Below are positions 51,060 to 60,531 of a stretch of 64,000 bases of DNA, piece by piece (the stretch's first letter is position 1; the number at the start of each line of letters is the position of its first letter). Both the position numbers and the translations under genes were made by a program. The notes below the pieces were generated by a model. It did no database searches and was not told the DNA's origin. It saw only the letters and a program-made list of their open reading frames with translations. The DNA comes from Octadecabacter dasysiphoniae (lineage in GTDB: Bacteria; Pseudomonadota; Alphaproteobacteria; Rhodobacterales; Rhodobacteraceae). The stretch spans positions 186,001-250,000 of the forward strand of contig NZ_JAKGAQ010000002.1 of assembly GCF_021532615.1 (NCBI RefSeq), written 5' to 3'.

Positions 51060-53068
51060 ATGATTTTGACCTAGACGACCTCAAGTCCGCCCTGAACAAC
51101 GCGACCCCTGCGCCCGATCCAAAGGCAAAGGCTGACAATATCGCGTTGGCCACGAAAAATTTCGCAAATTCGCAGGCGGCCCTCCAAGGATCGCGTCAGC
51201 ACCCCCGTCCCACGTCCAGTAGCAACATCTGGACTGGAACGATGAACATGCTGAACCACCTCACCTCCCGCGCTGGCCTCACGGTCACAACTGCCATCGT
51301 CGCCTGCGGCTTTATGGTCGTCACCCCGCAAGGGCGCGACCTGCTGAACCTCGATCCGACGACGGCAAAAATCGCAACGCCCGAAGTGGCTACGACCGAG
51401 GCCTTTAGCCCCGATGTAGTGGCCGCCGAAACCACAGCCCCCGCCGCACGCACCGAAGACGCGCCCGTCGTGATCCTACGCGAAGCCGTCCCGCAAGCGG
51501 ATGCGACGGTCAGCGTTGAAGGTATCACCACCCCACTTTTGTCGCAGACCGATCAAGCACCCGAATATAATGATCGCATCATCATCGAACCCTTCGCTGT
51601 CCCCGCGCCGCGCCAACCACAAGCACAGGGCCAAATCGCGCCAAACGACAATGCGGCAGATGCCGAACTGATGCCCATGCCGAACACCGAAACCTTCGCC
51701 AACGACGCACCCAACCCGCTGAAAATCACCTCGGATGAACCGGTTTCCACCTTCTCCATCGACGTTGACACCGCCGCCTATTCCCTGATCCGTTCGTCCA
51801 TCACCGCAGGGCAACTCCCCCCACCGGACGCCGTGCGGATTGAGGAAATGATCAACTATTTCCCCTACGCCTACCCCGCCCCGGACGGCGACGCGCCCTT
51901 CCAACCCACGGTCAACGTGTTTGAAACCCCGTGGAACGCTGACACGCAACTGGTGCACATCGGCATTCAGGGTGAGATGCCGAGCACGGATGACCGCCCA
52001 CCGCTCAACCTCGTGTTTCTGATCGACACGTCGGGTTCCATGGAAAGCGCAGAAAAACTCCCCCTCCTGCGCCAATCCTTCCGCCTGATGCTGGACAACC
52101 TGCGCCCCGAAGACGAGGTCGCGATTGTCACCTATGCGGACTCAACCTCAGTCGCGCTGGACCCCACCGCCGCCAGCAACCGCGCAGATATCCTCGCCGC
52201 GCTGAACGCTTTATCAGCAGGTGGATCAACCAATGGCCAAGGCGGGATCGAAGCCGCCTACGCACTTGCCGAAACCATGAAAGACGACGGTGACGTGTCC
52301 CGCGTGATCCTCGCCACGGATGGTGATTTCAACGTCGGTCTGTCCGATCCGCGCGGGTTAGAATCCTATATCGAAGACAAACGCGACAGCGGCACCTACC
52401 TGTCCGTCCTCGGCTTCGGGCGCGGCAACCTGCAAGACGCGACGATGCAATCGCTGGCCCAAAACGGCAACGGCACCGCCGCCTACATCGACACATTATC
52501 CGAGGCGCAAAAGGTGCTGGTCGACAACCTCACCGGCGCGCTGTTCCCCATCGCCAATGATGTGAAAATTCAGGTCGAATTCAACCCCGCCACCATCGCC
52601 GAATACCGCCTGATCGGCTACGAAACCCGCGCGCTTGCCCGCGAAGATTTCAACAACGACGCGGTGGATGCAGGCGAACTCGGCGCGGGCCACACGGTTA
52701 CAGCCATCTTTGAGGTCACCCCCGTCGGCAGCCCCGCACAACTCAGCGATCCATTGCGCTATCAAGCGGCTGAAACCACCGCAACGTCCGACGAACTCGG
52801 CTTTCTGCGCCTGCGCTACAAAGCCCCGGGCAGCGACACCAGCCAACTGATCGAAACGCCTTTCACCACTGGCACGCCCAACACCGAAGCCCTGTTCGCG
52901 GCCTCCATCGCCGCCTTCGGCCAACTGCTGCGCGATGATACCTACCTGAACGGCTACAGTTTCGATGATGCAATCGCGCTGGCAAACGCCAACCGCGGGG
53001 ACGATCCGTTCGGCTACCGCACGCAAGCCGTGCAACTGATGCGCCTCGCAGGGTCGCTTAGCAACTAG
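51056..53068 (+). CDS. Membrane-anchored vWA-domain protein (YfbK-like) coupled to the sigma factor
   Basis: This 670-aa protein has a short cytoplasmic N-terminus (residues 1-70), one transmembrane helix (about residues 74-90), a proline- and alanine-rich periplasmic linker, then a YfbK-type region and a von Willebrand A domain. The MIDAS motif is DTSGSM at Asp324, with ATDGDF as a further metal motif. A C-terminal DUF3520-like domain follows. The layout, with a cytosolic tail, a single span and a large metal-binding periplasmic domain, suits an anti-sigma-like sensor for the ECF factor, though a classic anti-sigma motif is not visible. The start has AAGGAGG. Confidence 0.85.
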   Translation: MNDFDLDDLKSALNNATPAPDPKAKADNIALATKNFANSQAALQGSRQHPRPTSSSNIWTGTMNMLNHLTSRAGLTVTTAIVACGFMVVTPQGRDLLNLDPTTAKIATPEVATTEAFSPDVVAAETTAPAARTEDAPVVILREAVPQADATVSVEGITTPLLSQTDQAPEYNDRIIIEPFAVPAPRQPQAQGQIAPNDNAADAELMPMPNTETFANDAPNPLKITSDEPVSTFSIDVDTAAYSLIRSSITAGQLPPPDAVRIEEMINYFPYAYPAPDGDAPFQPTVNVFETPWNADTQLVHIGIQGEMPSTDDRPPLNLVFLIDTSGSMESAEKLPLLRQSFRLMLDNLRPEDEVAIVTYADSTSVALDPTAASNRADILAALNALSAGGSTNGQGGIEAAYALAETMKDDGDVSRVILATDGDFNVGLSDPRGLESYIEDKRDSGTYLSVLGFGRGNLQDATMQSLAQNGNGTAAYIDTLSEAQKVLVDNLTGALFPIANDVKIQVEFNPATIAEYRLIGYETRALAREDFNNDAVDAGELGAGHTVTAIFEVTPVGSPAQLSDPLRYQAAETTATSDELGFLRLRYKAPGSDTSQLIETPFTTGTPNTEALFAASIAAFGQLLRDDTYLNGYSFDDAIALANANRGDDPFGYRTQAVQLMRLAGSLSN

Positions 53069-53072
53069 GCCC

Positions 53073-53104
53073 CTTCATCTAGGCCCAAAAACTCCCGCCG
53101 GAGG
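53073..53104 (+). repeat. CTTCATCTAGGCCC intergenic repeat
   Basis: This full-length copy of the element also seen at 20346 begins four bases after the vWA stop and runs into the terminator hairpin. The shared part is CTTCATCTAGGCC, then AAAAACTCC and the CCGGAGG end. Confidence 0.75.
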
Positions 53105-53125
53105 CTCCCGTCCGATCCTCCGGCG
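53096..53125. terminator. Bidirectional terminator-like hairpin between the vWA and WYL genes
   Basis: CGCCGGAGG (53096-53104) pairs perfectly with CCTCCGGCG (53117-53125) across a 12-base loop, a 9-bp GC-rich stem. It lies between the stop of the vWA gene and the stop of the WYL regulator gene, so it could end both convergent transcripts. The U-tract on either side is weak. Confidence 0.7.
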
Positions 53126-53126
53126 C

Positions 53127-53810
53127 TCAATTCTTTGGAAATCCCAGCGCATAAAAATCACGCAATGTCTGGCCTTTTTCTGGTTTGAACGGCCCGATTT
53201 CTTCCATGCCTTTGATGCGGTCCAGCCGGAACATGCGGAAATCATTGCGCAATTCACACCATCCCACGACCGTCCAAACCTTGCCCCAAAACCACAGGCC
53301 AAGCGGGCGGATCACGCGGGCCGACGTCGCACCGTGCTGATCGGCATAGTCCAGCTCAAGCCGGATGCGTCCGTCCGATGCGGCTTCGATCCGGTCGATC
53401 CGCTCGCGCACATCTGCCCCCATATCCCCCATCGTAAAGGCATGAATAGGCACCGACGCAGCCTTTGCGCGGGCCTCGTCTGACAGCACGGCTTCGATCT
53501 TGACCAATGCTTCTTCCGCGTTGGCCGCCATCTGCGCCCCGCCCCAGGCACGGATCATCCGCGCCCCAGCAACCAACGCCACGATTTCTTCTGAATTGAA
53601 CATCAGCGGCGGCAAATCATACCCCGCCCGCATCACATATCCGACGCCGGCCTCGCCCTCGATGGGCACGCCGGACCCGATCAAATCCGCCACGTCGCGG
53701 TAGATCGTCCGCTTCGTGACCTCCAGGCGTTCGGCCAGCGTCTGCGCCGTAAGCAGCCGACCGCCCCGCAGATATTGCACGATCTGGAAAAGGCGGTCAG
53801 CGCGTCTCAT
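53127..53810 (-). CDS. YafY-type HTH/WYL-domain transcriptional regulator
   Basis: This 227-aa protein has an N-terminal DeoR-like helix-turn-helix (RRADRLFQIVQYLRGGR, then LAERLEVTKRTIYRDV) and a C-terminal WYL domain (about residues 135-215) with VRPLGLWFWGKVWTVVGWC, which senses ligands or nucleic acid ends. Its ATG directly follows the VOC gene stop (TAAATG), so it is co-translated and probably regulates that operon. Confidence 0.9.
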   Translation of the reverse strand: MRRADRLFQIVQYLRGGRLLTAQTLAERLEVTKRTIYRDVADLIGSGVPIEGEAGVGYVMRAGYDLPPLMFNSEEIVALVAGARMIRAWGGAQMAANAEEALVKIEAVLSDEARAKAASVPIHAFTMGDMGADVRERIDRIEAASDGRIRLELDYADQHGATSARVIRPLGLWFWGKVWTVVGWCELRNDFRMFRLDRIKGMEEIGPFKPEKGQTLRDFYALGFPKN

Positions 53811-54182
53811 TTAGGCGGCCTTCAGTTCGAACATGCCGATGGAATTGCCATCCAGATCGGTCATGTATTGGAAACGGCCTGATGGGATATCCACGATCGG
53901 CCCCATCACCTGCCCGCCTGCTTTTGTGGCGCGTGCGGCGGTGGCCTCAACGGTGTCGGTCACCGTCAGATGCACGGTTGATCCGCTGTTGGCCGCAGGG
54001 GTGCCGGGGTACAAATGCCCGCCGCCCGCCTCATCCGCGCCGTTCAAAACGACAATCGGGTTCGGGCCCATGTCTGTGATTTTCTGCGATGTCCAACCGA
54101 ACACCGCGTCATAAAACTTTGCAGATGCGTCGAGGTCAGTCACCGGAATTTCGATCCACGCTGTCATTGGTTGAAAAGTCAT
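53811..54182 (-). CDS. VOC-family (glyoxalase-like) protein
   Basis: This 123-aa vicinal-oxygen-chelate protein has two beta-alpha-beta-beta-beta modules (WIEIPVTDLDASAKFYDAVFGW, abbreviated here to its first strand and helix, and a second module ending FQYMTDLDGNSIGMFEL). It is similar to DUF-type glyoxalase/bleomycin-resistance proteins of unknown substrate. The start at 54182 has AAGGAG eight bases upstream; the longer ORF start is rejected. It is paired with the WYL regulator. Confidence 0.87.
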   Translation of the reverse strand: MTFQPMTAWIEIPVTDLDASAKFYDAVFGWTSQKITDMGPNPIVVLNGADEAGGGHLYPGTPAANSGSTVHLTVTDTVEATAARATKAGGQVMGPIVDIPSGRFQYMTDLDGNSIGMFELKAA

Positions 54183-54255
54183 TGTCTCATCTCCTTGGTT
54201 ATGTTGATGAGCCCTGTCTGACATACCCCTGCTGACAGCATTATGTCAGCATGTT

Positions 54256-55011
54256 TTAGCCGATCCAGTTTAATCCGTCTTCGGTGCGCCCCGCAGGGTT
54301 ATATTCGCCGCTGACCCAGCCTTTGTATTTCTGCTTATCAAGCAGCTTGAAAAAGGCAGGATAGTCGAAATCGCCACCCTCTGGCTCACGGCGATCAGGC
54401 ACACCGCCAACCTGAACATGCGCCACCCGCGCGCGCACATGTTCCCATGTCTTCAAAACGTCGCCCGTGATCTTGGCCGCATGATAAGCATCAAATTGCA
54501 GATGCAGATTTGGCGCATCGACGTCTTCAAGAACCGCCATCGCAAGGTCAAAATCATTCAGGAAATACCCCGGCATGTCGCCAGAGTTAATCGGTTCAAT
54601 CGTCAATTTCTGGCTGGGTGCAAATTCCGCCGCCCATTTGAGGTTCTCAACAAAAACCGCCCGCGCCTGCGGCCCCTCAGCCACCCCCGCCATGATATGC
54701 ACGAACTCTGCGCCCAGCGCGCCCGCGTACCGAATTGTGCGCCGGAACGCCTGTTGAAACCGCGTTTCTTCACCCGCCACGGCGGCGAATCCCCGTGGCC
54801 CGTCAGGGTCTATGTAATTGGGGGGCGGGCAGTTGATCAGCGCCAAATGCACCCCCGCCCGCGCAATTGCAGTGCCCAAATCAGCGGCGTTTTCTGCGTA
54901 GGGAAACAGGATTTCCACCGCCTCGAACCCAGCCAGCTTGGCCGCCAGCGGGCGTTCAAGCGATGGAGTTTCTGTAAACAACATCGTCAGGTTGGCGCAA
55001 AATTTTGGCAC
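54256..55011 (-). CDS. hyi: Hydroxypyruvate isomerase
   Basis: This 251-aa TIM-barrel isomerase interconverts hydroxypyruvate and tartronate semialdehyde in glyoxylate metabolism. It has FCANLTMLFTETP at the start, GFEAVEILFPY, LTIEPINSGDMPGYFL and LHLQFDAYHAA, which are characteristic of Hyi. It begins with GTG in a TAGTG overlap with the DUF1285 stop. The glcD gene at the window end is in the same metabolic area. Confidence 0.9.
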   Translation of the reverse strand: MPKFCANLTMLFTETPSLERPLAAKLAGFEAVEILFPYAENAADLGTAIARAGVHLALINCPPPNYIDPDGPRGFAAVAGEETRFQQAFRRTIRYAGALGAEFVHIMAGVAEGPQARAVFVENLKWAAEFAPSQKLTIEPINSGDMPGYFLNDFDLAMAVLEDVDAPNLHLQFDAYHAAKITGDVLKTWEHVRARVAHVQVGGVPDRREPEGGDFDYPAFFKLLDKQKYKGWVSGEYNPAGRTEDGLNWIG

Positions 55012-55619
55012 TAAACGTCAAGCTCCGCCGCTGGAATGATCGGGAAAAACTGCCCGCCCGACGTCACGCCGAACCAGTCCTCCCCGTCAAATGCCGCCAC
55101 CTCACCCAGATCAACAAGGCGGTAAAACGATTTACGATCAATTAACGCCTCAAGGTTGCGGCGGATCAAAACATAGGGGCTCGGCTCCCCCGTTTCGGCG
55201 TCCCGCACCACACGAATGGGGTGATCCGGCCCCGCAATCGCGTCGTCCCCGACATTGGTCACAAACCGCAAATCATCCCCGACACGATCAAAATCGACAG
55301 CCACAAACGGCGCGTCATCCACCACGATGCCGACCTTTTCAACAGGCGTCACAAGGAAATAATCATCCCCGTCGCGGCGGATAATGGTCGAAAACAATTT
55401 GACCAGTTCAGCCCGCCCGATCGGCGTGCCCATATAAAACCACGTCCCGTCCCGCGCGATCCGCATATCCAGATCACCGCAAAACGGGGGATTCCATTGG
55501 TCAACAGGCGGTAAACCGCGCCCCTTGGCCACCGCACGTGCCGATGATGCGAGACTTTCCGCCGAAACACTAACTTTTCCGTCAATATTGGCGGCATCAC
55601 TTTGGTTTGTTTTTGCCAT
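55011..55619 (-). CDS. DUF1285 family protein
   Basis: This 202-aa soluble protein has PPVDQWNPPFCGDLDMRIARD and GTWFYMGTPIGR, which match the DUF1285 family of proteobacteria. The function is unknown. It is divergent from the MoxR operon by 66 bases and overlaps the start of hyi by one base. Confidence 0.88.
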   Translation of the reverse strand: MAKTNQSDAANIDGKVSVSAESLASSARAVAKGRGLPPVDQWNPPFCGDLDMRIARDGTWFYMGTPIGRAELVKLFSTIIRRDGDDYFLVTPVEKVGIVVDDAPFVAVDFDRVGDDLRFVTNVGDDAIAGPDHPIRVVRDAETGEPSPYVLIRRNLEALIDRKSFYRLVDLGEVAAFDGEDWFGVTSGGQFFPIIPAAELDV

Positions 55620-55685
55620 TGGGGTCCATCGCGATATCTGTTCAACTATTACATAGACTATATGACCCTAACGAGGACGATTGCC

Positions 55686-56693
55686 ATGCCAACCGACGCG
55701 CAGCTAGTAACTGACATTGAAAATCTGGCCGCCAAACTGGCGCAGGCCCGCACCTCTATCGCCAATCGCTTTATCGGGCAGGACGCTGTCGTAAATCTGA
55801 CGCTCGGGTCGCTGCTGTGTGGTGGTCACGCGCTTTTGATCGGTCTGCCCGGTCTTGGAAAAACGATGCTGGTCGATACGCTGTCCACGGTGATGGGGTT
55901 GGATGGCAACCGCATCCAGTTCACGCCCGATCTGATGCCCGCCGATATCCTCGGTTCCGAAGTTCTGGAAACCGCTGCGGACGGCACCCGCGATTTCCGG
56001 TTCATCCAGGGGCCTGTTTTCTGCCAGCTTTTGATGGCGGATGAAATCAACCGCGCCTCCCCGCGCACGCAATCCGCGCTGCTTCAGGCGATGCAGGAAA
56101 AAGAAGTCACAATCGCAGGCGAACATCGCCCGCTTGGCGTGCCGTTCCATGTGCTCGCCACACAAAACCCGATTGAGCAAGAAGGCACCTATCCTTTGCC
56201 CGAGGCCCAGCTTGACCGCTTTTTGGTGCAGATCGATGTGCCTTATCCGGACCGCCATACAGAACGCGACATCCTGATCGCCACCACCGGGATCGAAACC
56301 GGGGCGGCAACCGCCGTATTCACCGCGCAGGAATTGCTAGATGCACAGGCCTTGTTGCGCCGCATGCCCGTGGGTGATGCGATTGTCGAATTGATCCTCG
56401 ATATTGTGCGCGCCTGTCGCCCCGATGATGCCACCGCCCCCGAAATCGTCAGTTCCTCCGTCAGCTGGGGCCCCGGCCCGCGCGCCGCACAGGCGCTGAT
56501 GTTGATGGTGCGCGCCAATGCATTGCTGAACGGCCGTCTTGTCCCGTCTGTTGATGACGTGTTGGAAATGGCTGGCCCGGTGCTGACCCACCGTATGGCG
56601 TTGTCGTTCGCGGCCCGCGCCCGCGGCGAAGTTCTGGCCCGCGTCATTGACGATGTCGCAGACCAAATCGCAAATACCACCGCCGCCGCATGA
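55686..56693 (+). CDS. MoxR-family AAA+ ATPase
   Basis: This 335-aa ATPase has Walker A GLPGLGKT (residues 53-60), Walker B LLMADEINRASP and ATQNPIEQEGTYPLPEAQLDRF, all MoxR hallmarks. MoxR proteins act as chaperones with vWA or DUF58 partners. It starts at 55686 after GAGGA and overlaps the DUF58 gene (ATGA). The operon continues with a DUF4159 protein and a large membrane protein. Confidence 0.93.
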   Translation: MPTDAQLVTDIENLAAKLAQARTSIANRFIGQDAVVNLTLGSLLCGGHALLIGLPGLGKTMLVDTLSTVMGLDGNRIQFTPDLMPADILGSEVLETAADGTRDFRFIQGPVFCQLLMADEINRASPRTQSALLQAMQEKEVTIAGEHRPLGVPFHVLATQNPIEQEGTYPLPEAQLDRFLVQIDVPYPDRHTERDILIATTGIETGAATAVFTAQELLDAQALLRRMPVGDAIVELILDIVRACRPDDATAPEIVSSSVSWGPGPRAAQALMLMVRANALLNGRLVPSVDDVLEMAGPVLTHRMALSFAARARGEVLARVIDDVADQIANTTAAA

Positions 56694-57565
56694 GCGATAC
56701 GCCCCTCACCCTAAGATCGCACGCTGAATCCCTCGCAGCACCGTTTCCTGCGCTGCTGGCTGATGCTGAACACCTCGCCTCAACGGTGCTGGTGGGCGAT
56801 CACGGGCGACGGCGCGCCGGTGTGGGCGATACGTTCTGGCAATACCGCCCCGCGCAAAACCACGACGAAATGCGCACCATTGACTGGCGCCGCTCTGCGC
56901 GATCTGACGCACAGTTCGTGCAAGACAAAGAATGGCAAATCGCCCAATCCGTTCTGCTGTGGGTCGATCAATCCGCATCGATGTCGTTCACATCGCTCAA
57001 GAATGGCACCACCAAAGCGGCCCGCGCGCGCACCCTCGCGCTGGCGACGGCGATTTTGCTGCTGCGTGGCGGTGAACGGGTCGGCCTGACGGGTAATCTG
57101 CTGCCTCCGCGCCGCGGCGAACCGCAGATCGCGCAAATGGCGGCGCTGCTGTCCCAAGACACCGCCGCTGATTATGGCACCCCGGACGCCGACAATATGC
57201 TGCACCATTCCCGCGCCTTTTTCGTGTCCGATTTCATGGGGGATATCGACGCCATCGAAACCGCTATCGCCAAGGCCGCAAGCCGCGATGTGCGCGGCGC
57301 CTTGGTACAAATCCTCGACCCCGCAGAAGAGGCCTTTCCCTACGACGGGCGCACAATCTTCGAATCCATGTCGGGCAGCATGGTCCACGAAACCCTCAAA
57401 GCGCGCGATCTGAAATCGCGCTATCTGGATCGGCTGGCACAACGCAAAGACCGCCTCGCCACCCTCGCCCATCAGGCCGGATGGCAATTCAGCACGCACC
57501 ACACAGATGCTTCCGCCACATCGGCCCTGCTCTGGGCTTTCACGGCGTTGGAACGCCGCGCATGA
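56690..57565 (+). CDS. DUF58 (vWA-like) MoxR partner protein
   Basis: This 291-aa protein has the DUF58 core RRAGVGDTFWQYRPAQNHDE, then DWRRSARSD, and a vWA-like Asp/Ser cluster LLWVDQSASMSF. It has no membrane span. It is translationally coupled to moxR. Such proteins are the usual substrates or adaptors of MoxR. Confidence 0.9.
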   Translation: MSDTPLTLRSHAESLAAPFPALLADAEHLASTVLVGDHGRRRAGVGDTFWQYRPAQNHDEMRTIDWRRSARSDAQFVQDKEWQIAQSVLLWVDQSASMSFTSLKNGTTKAARARTLALATAILLLRGGERVGLTGNLLPPRRGEPQIAQMAALLSQDTAADYGTPDADNMLHHSRAFFVSDFMGDIDAIETAIAKAASRDVRGALVQILDPAEEAFPYDGRTIFESMSGSMVHETLKARDLKSRYLDRLAQRKDRLATLAHQAGWQFSTHHTDASATSALLWAFTALERRA

Positions 57566-57567
57566 CC

Positions 57568-57650
57568 CGTCTGAGCTTCATAAATATTCCGGGGGGAGAC
57601 GCCAAAGGCGGCGGGGGGCAGCGCCCCCTCCCCGCGCCGCAGGCGCGCCC
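57568..57650 (+). repeat. TCTGAGCTT..TAAATATTCCGGGG repeat between the DUF58 and DUF4159 genes
   Basis: The element starts two bases after the DUF58 stop with CGTCTGAGCTTCATAAATA, then TTCCGGGGGG and a GC-rich tail containing GGGGGGCAGCGCCCCC. It matches the copy at 36240. Here it sits inside an operon, so it must either be read through or reduce downstream expression. Confidence 0.75.
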
Positions 57651-57704
57651 TTATAAATTAGCGGTCGGCTTTGCGAAGCAAATTCGATCTATTGGACACC
57701 GCCC

Positions 57705-60461
57705 ATGCTGACCCTCGGCCCCATCGCCTTTGCCGCCCCGTGGCTGCTGCTTGGCCTGATCATCCTGCCCATTTTGTGGTTGCTGCTGCGCGCCGTCCCA
57801 CCTGCGCCGATCCGTCGCCGTTTCCCGGGTGTGGCGCTGCTGCTGGGGCTGAACGACGACGACAGCCAAACAGATCGCACACCGTGGTGGCTGTTGCTGT
57901 TGCGCCTGTTGGCCGTCGCCGCGATCATCACCGCCTTTGCGGGCCCCGTCCTGAATCCCAAAGACGACACACCGGGCGATGGCCCCTTGTTGGTTCTTGT
58001 GGATGGCACTTGGGCCGACGCGCGCGATTGGGCACGACGGGCAGACCGCATTGATGCCGCGCTAGCCGAGGCCGCGCGCGACGGACGCACTGCCGCCCTT
58101 GTCACGCTCACCGATCTGCCGCCAGAACCGCCGGTGTTCCAGGACGCGCAAGCGGTGCAGCAACGCATCGCGGCCCTGCAACCGCGCCCCTACGGCCCCG
58201 ACATCGATGACATCACCGCTTGGGCCAACAGCCTGACGGGCAATTTTGACACCTTCTGGATGTCGGACGGTCTTGCTCGTGACAGCCGCGACACATTGCT
58301 CGCCGCGTTGGAAACACACGGCACCGTCACCGCGTTCCAATCGCCGCGCCCGATCATCGCCCTGCGCCCGGCCACATTCGAAGACGGTGAGGTCACGGTG
58401 ACCGCCCTGCGCGCCGCGTCAGGCACCGAGTCCGAGACAACAATCACCGCCATGGGTCTTGATCCCGCGGGCATTGAACGCCGCCTTGCCACCGCAACCG
58501 CCACCTTTGACGCCACTGCAACCAGCGCCATCGCGACCTTCGATCTGCCCCCAGAACTGCGCAATCGCGTCACACGGTTCGAGGTTCAGGGCGTGCAATC
58601 CGCGGGTGCTGTCGCCCTCACGGACGATGCCCTGAAACGCCGCGAAGTCGCGCTGCTTGCGGGGTCCAACGACCGCGAAGCGCTCGAGCTGTTGTCACCG
58701 CTGCACTACCTCGAACAGGCGCTGATCCCCACAGCGGATTTGATTGATGGCACGCTCAATGACGTGCTTCTGGCCAATCCTGATGTGATCATTCTGGCCG
58801 ATGTGGCGACCCTGACGGCGATTGAAACCGACGCCATGATCGAATGGGTTGAGGACGGCGGCGCGCTGGTGCGGTTCGCGGGTCCGCGCCTTGCATCAAG
58901 TGATATCAGCCGCATCGACGAAGACCCGCTGATGCCCGTGCGCTTGCGCATCGGAGGCCGTTCCATCGGCGGCGCGATGTCGTGGGGCGAACCCAAAGAA
59001 CTTGCGCCGTTTGCCGACACGTCGCCGTTTTTCGGTCTGCAAATTCCCAAGGATGTGGCCGTCACCGCACAGGTCATGGCGCAACCCGATCCGTCATTGG
59101 CCAGCCGCGTTATTGCGCAACTGGCGGATGGCACACCGCTGGTCACCCGCAAGGATATGGGCGACGGATCAATCGTTCTGTTCCACGTCACCGCGAATGC
59201 GGAATGGTCCACGCTGCCGCTGTCAGGATTGTTTGTTCAAATGCTCGAACGGCTCGCCATATCAACGCGCCCCTCCACACCAAGCGAGGAAGACCTTGCA
59301 GGCACATCATGGACCCCCGAAGACGTGCTGAACGCCTATGGTGATCTGAACCCCGCCGACACGTTGCCCGGCGTGGCAGGCGAAGACATCGCCACCGCAA
59401 CGCCATCGGCCACCATGCCCCCCGGTTTATATGCCGGCGAAGACCGCCGTATCGCGGTGAATGTGATTGGCGCGGGCCGCGAATTGGCCCCCGCGATCTG
59501 GCCTGCCCGTATCGCTGTAGAAGGATTGGACGTTGTGCGTGAAACCTTGTTGAAAGGCTGGCTTTTGGCGGCCGCGCTGGTCCTGCTGAGTATTGATATC
59601 ATCGCATCCCTCGCGCTGTCCGGCCGTTTGCGTGGCCCCCGCGCGGCGACTGTTGCCATTGCATTGATCGCGCTGATGATCGCCCCACAGGCCCGTGCGC
59701 AGGATGACACCTTTGCGATCAATTCCACGGCCAACGTGGTGCTTGCCTATGTCATCACGGGCGACACCCGCGTTGATGAAATTTCGGACGCCGGGCTTTA
59801 TGGTTTGTCCAACACGCTGTTTCAACGGACATCTATTGAACCCGCAATCCCCGTGGGCATTGATATCGAGGTCGATGAACTGGCGTTTTTCCCGTTCATC
59901 TACTGGCCCGTCACCGCCAATCAGCAGCTGCCCACCCGCGAGGCTTATGCCAAATTGAACCGCTACCTTCGCAGCGGCGGAATGATCCTGTTTGACACCC
60001 GCGATGCGGATCTGGCGCGGTTCGGGTCGTCTTCGCCCGAGGGTCGCAAGCTACAGGCGATTGCCCGTGGCCTTGATATTCCCGCGCTTGAACCGATCCC
60101 ACAGGACCATGTTCTGACCCGCACGTTCTATTTGTTGCAAGATTTCCCCGGCCGCCACCCCAGCCGCGATGTCTGGGTCGAAGCCGCCCCAGCGGGCGCT
60201 GAAATTCAGGATGGTATGCCGTTTCGCGACCTTAACGATGGCGTCACGCCCGTCGTGGTTGGCGGCAACGATTGGGCCGCAGCCTGGGCGACGGATCGGC
60301 TTGGAAATCCGCTGGTGCCCATCGGGCGCGGGCAGGCGGGCAACCGCCAGCGTGAAATCGCCCTGCGTTTTGGTGTGAACCTGATCATGCATGTGCTGAC
60401 GGGAAATTATAAATCAGATCAGGTGCATGTGCCCGATCTGCTGGACCGGTTGGGCCAATAA
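57705..60461 (+). CDS. Membrane protein with BatA-like N-terminus and DUF4159 domain
   Basis: This 918-aa protein has two N-terminal transmembrane helices (about residues 8-28 and 62-80) like the BatA N-terminus, then a long middle region with glutamine-amidotransferase-like alternation. Another span lies at about residues 620-645. A C-terminal DUF4159 domain (about residues 660-915) contains LAFFPFIYWPVT and GGMILFDTRDAD. It belongs to the MoxR-DUF58 operon found in many alphaproteobacteria. The function is unknown, probably in the cell envelope. Confidence 0.87.
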   Translation: MLTLGPIAFAAPWLLLGLIILPILWLLLRAVPPAPIRRRFPGVALLLGLNDDDSQTDRTPWWLLLLRLLAVAAIITAFAGPVLNPKDDTPGDGPLLVLVDGTWADARDWARRADRIDAALAEAARDGRTAALVTLTDLPPEPPVFQDAQAVQQRIAALQPRPYGPDIDDITAWANSLTGNFDTFWMSDGLARDSRDTLLAALETHGTVTAFQSPRPIIALRPATFEDGEVTVTALRAASGTESETTITAMGLDPAGIERRLATATATFDATATSAIATFDLPPELRNRVTRFEVQGVQSAGAVALTDDALKRREVALLAGSNDREALELLSPLHYLEQALIPTADLIDGTLNDVLLANPDVIILADVATLTAIETDAMIEWVEDGGALVRFAGPRLASSDISRIDEDPLMPVRLRIGGRSIGGAMSWGEPKELAPFADTSPFFGLQIPKDVAVTAQVMAQPDPSLASRVIAQLADGTPLVTRKDMGDGSIVLFHVTANAEWSTLPLSGLFVQMLERLAISTRPSTPSEEDLAGTSWTPEDVLNAYGDLNPADTLPGVAGEDIATATPSATMPPGLYAGEDRRIAVNVIGAGRELAPAIWPARIAVEGLDVVRETLLKGWLLAAALVLLSIDIIASLALSGRLRGPRAATVAIALIALMIAPQARAQDDTFAINSTANVVLAYVITGDTRVDEISDAGLYGLSNTLFQRTSIEPAIPVGIDIEVDELAFFPFIYWPVTANQQLPTREAYAKLNRYLRSGGMILFDTRDADLARFGSSSPEGRKLQAIARGLDIPALEPIPQDHVLTRTFYLLQDFPGRHPSRDVWVEAAPAGAEIQDGMPFRDLNDGVTPVVVGGNDWAAAWATDRLGNPLVPIGRGQAGNRQREIALRFGVNLIMHVLTGNYKSDQVHVPDLLDRLGQ

Positions 60462-60487
60462 CGATGGCTTGGATAACGTTGCAAAGT

Positions 60488-60518
60488 CCGGGTTTGGATA
60501 TTTATGAACCAAAGAAGC
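60488..60518 (-). repeat. Degenerate copy of the TAAATATTCC intergenic repeat, reversed
   Basis: On the minus strand this reads GCTTCTTTGGTTCATAAATA followed by TCCAAACCCGG, resembling the elements at 57568 and 36240 in the opposite direction. It lies in the 70-base gap between two operon genes. Confidence 0.45.
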
Positions 60519-60531
60519 GAAAGGTGAGCGC

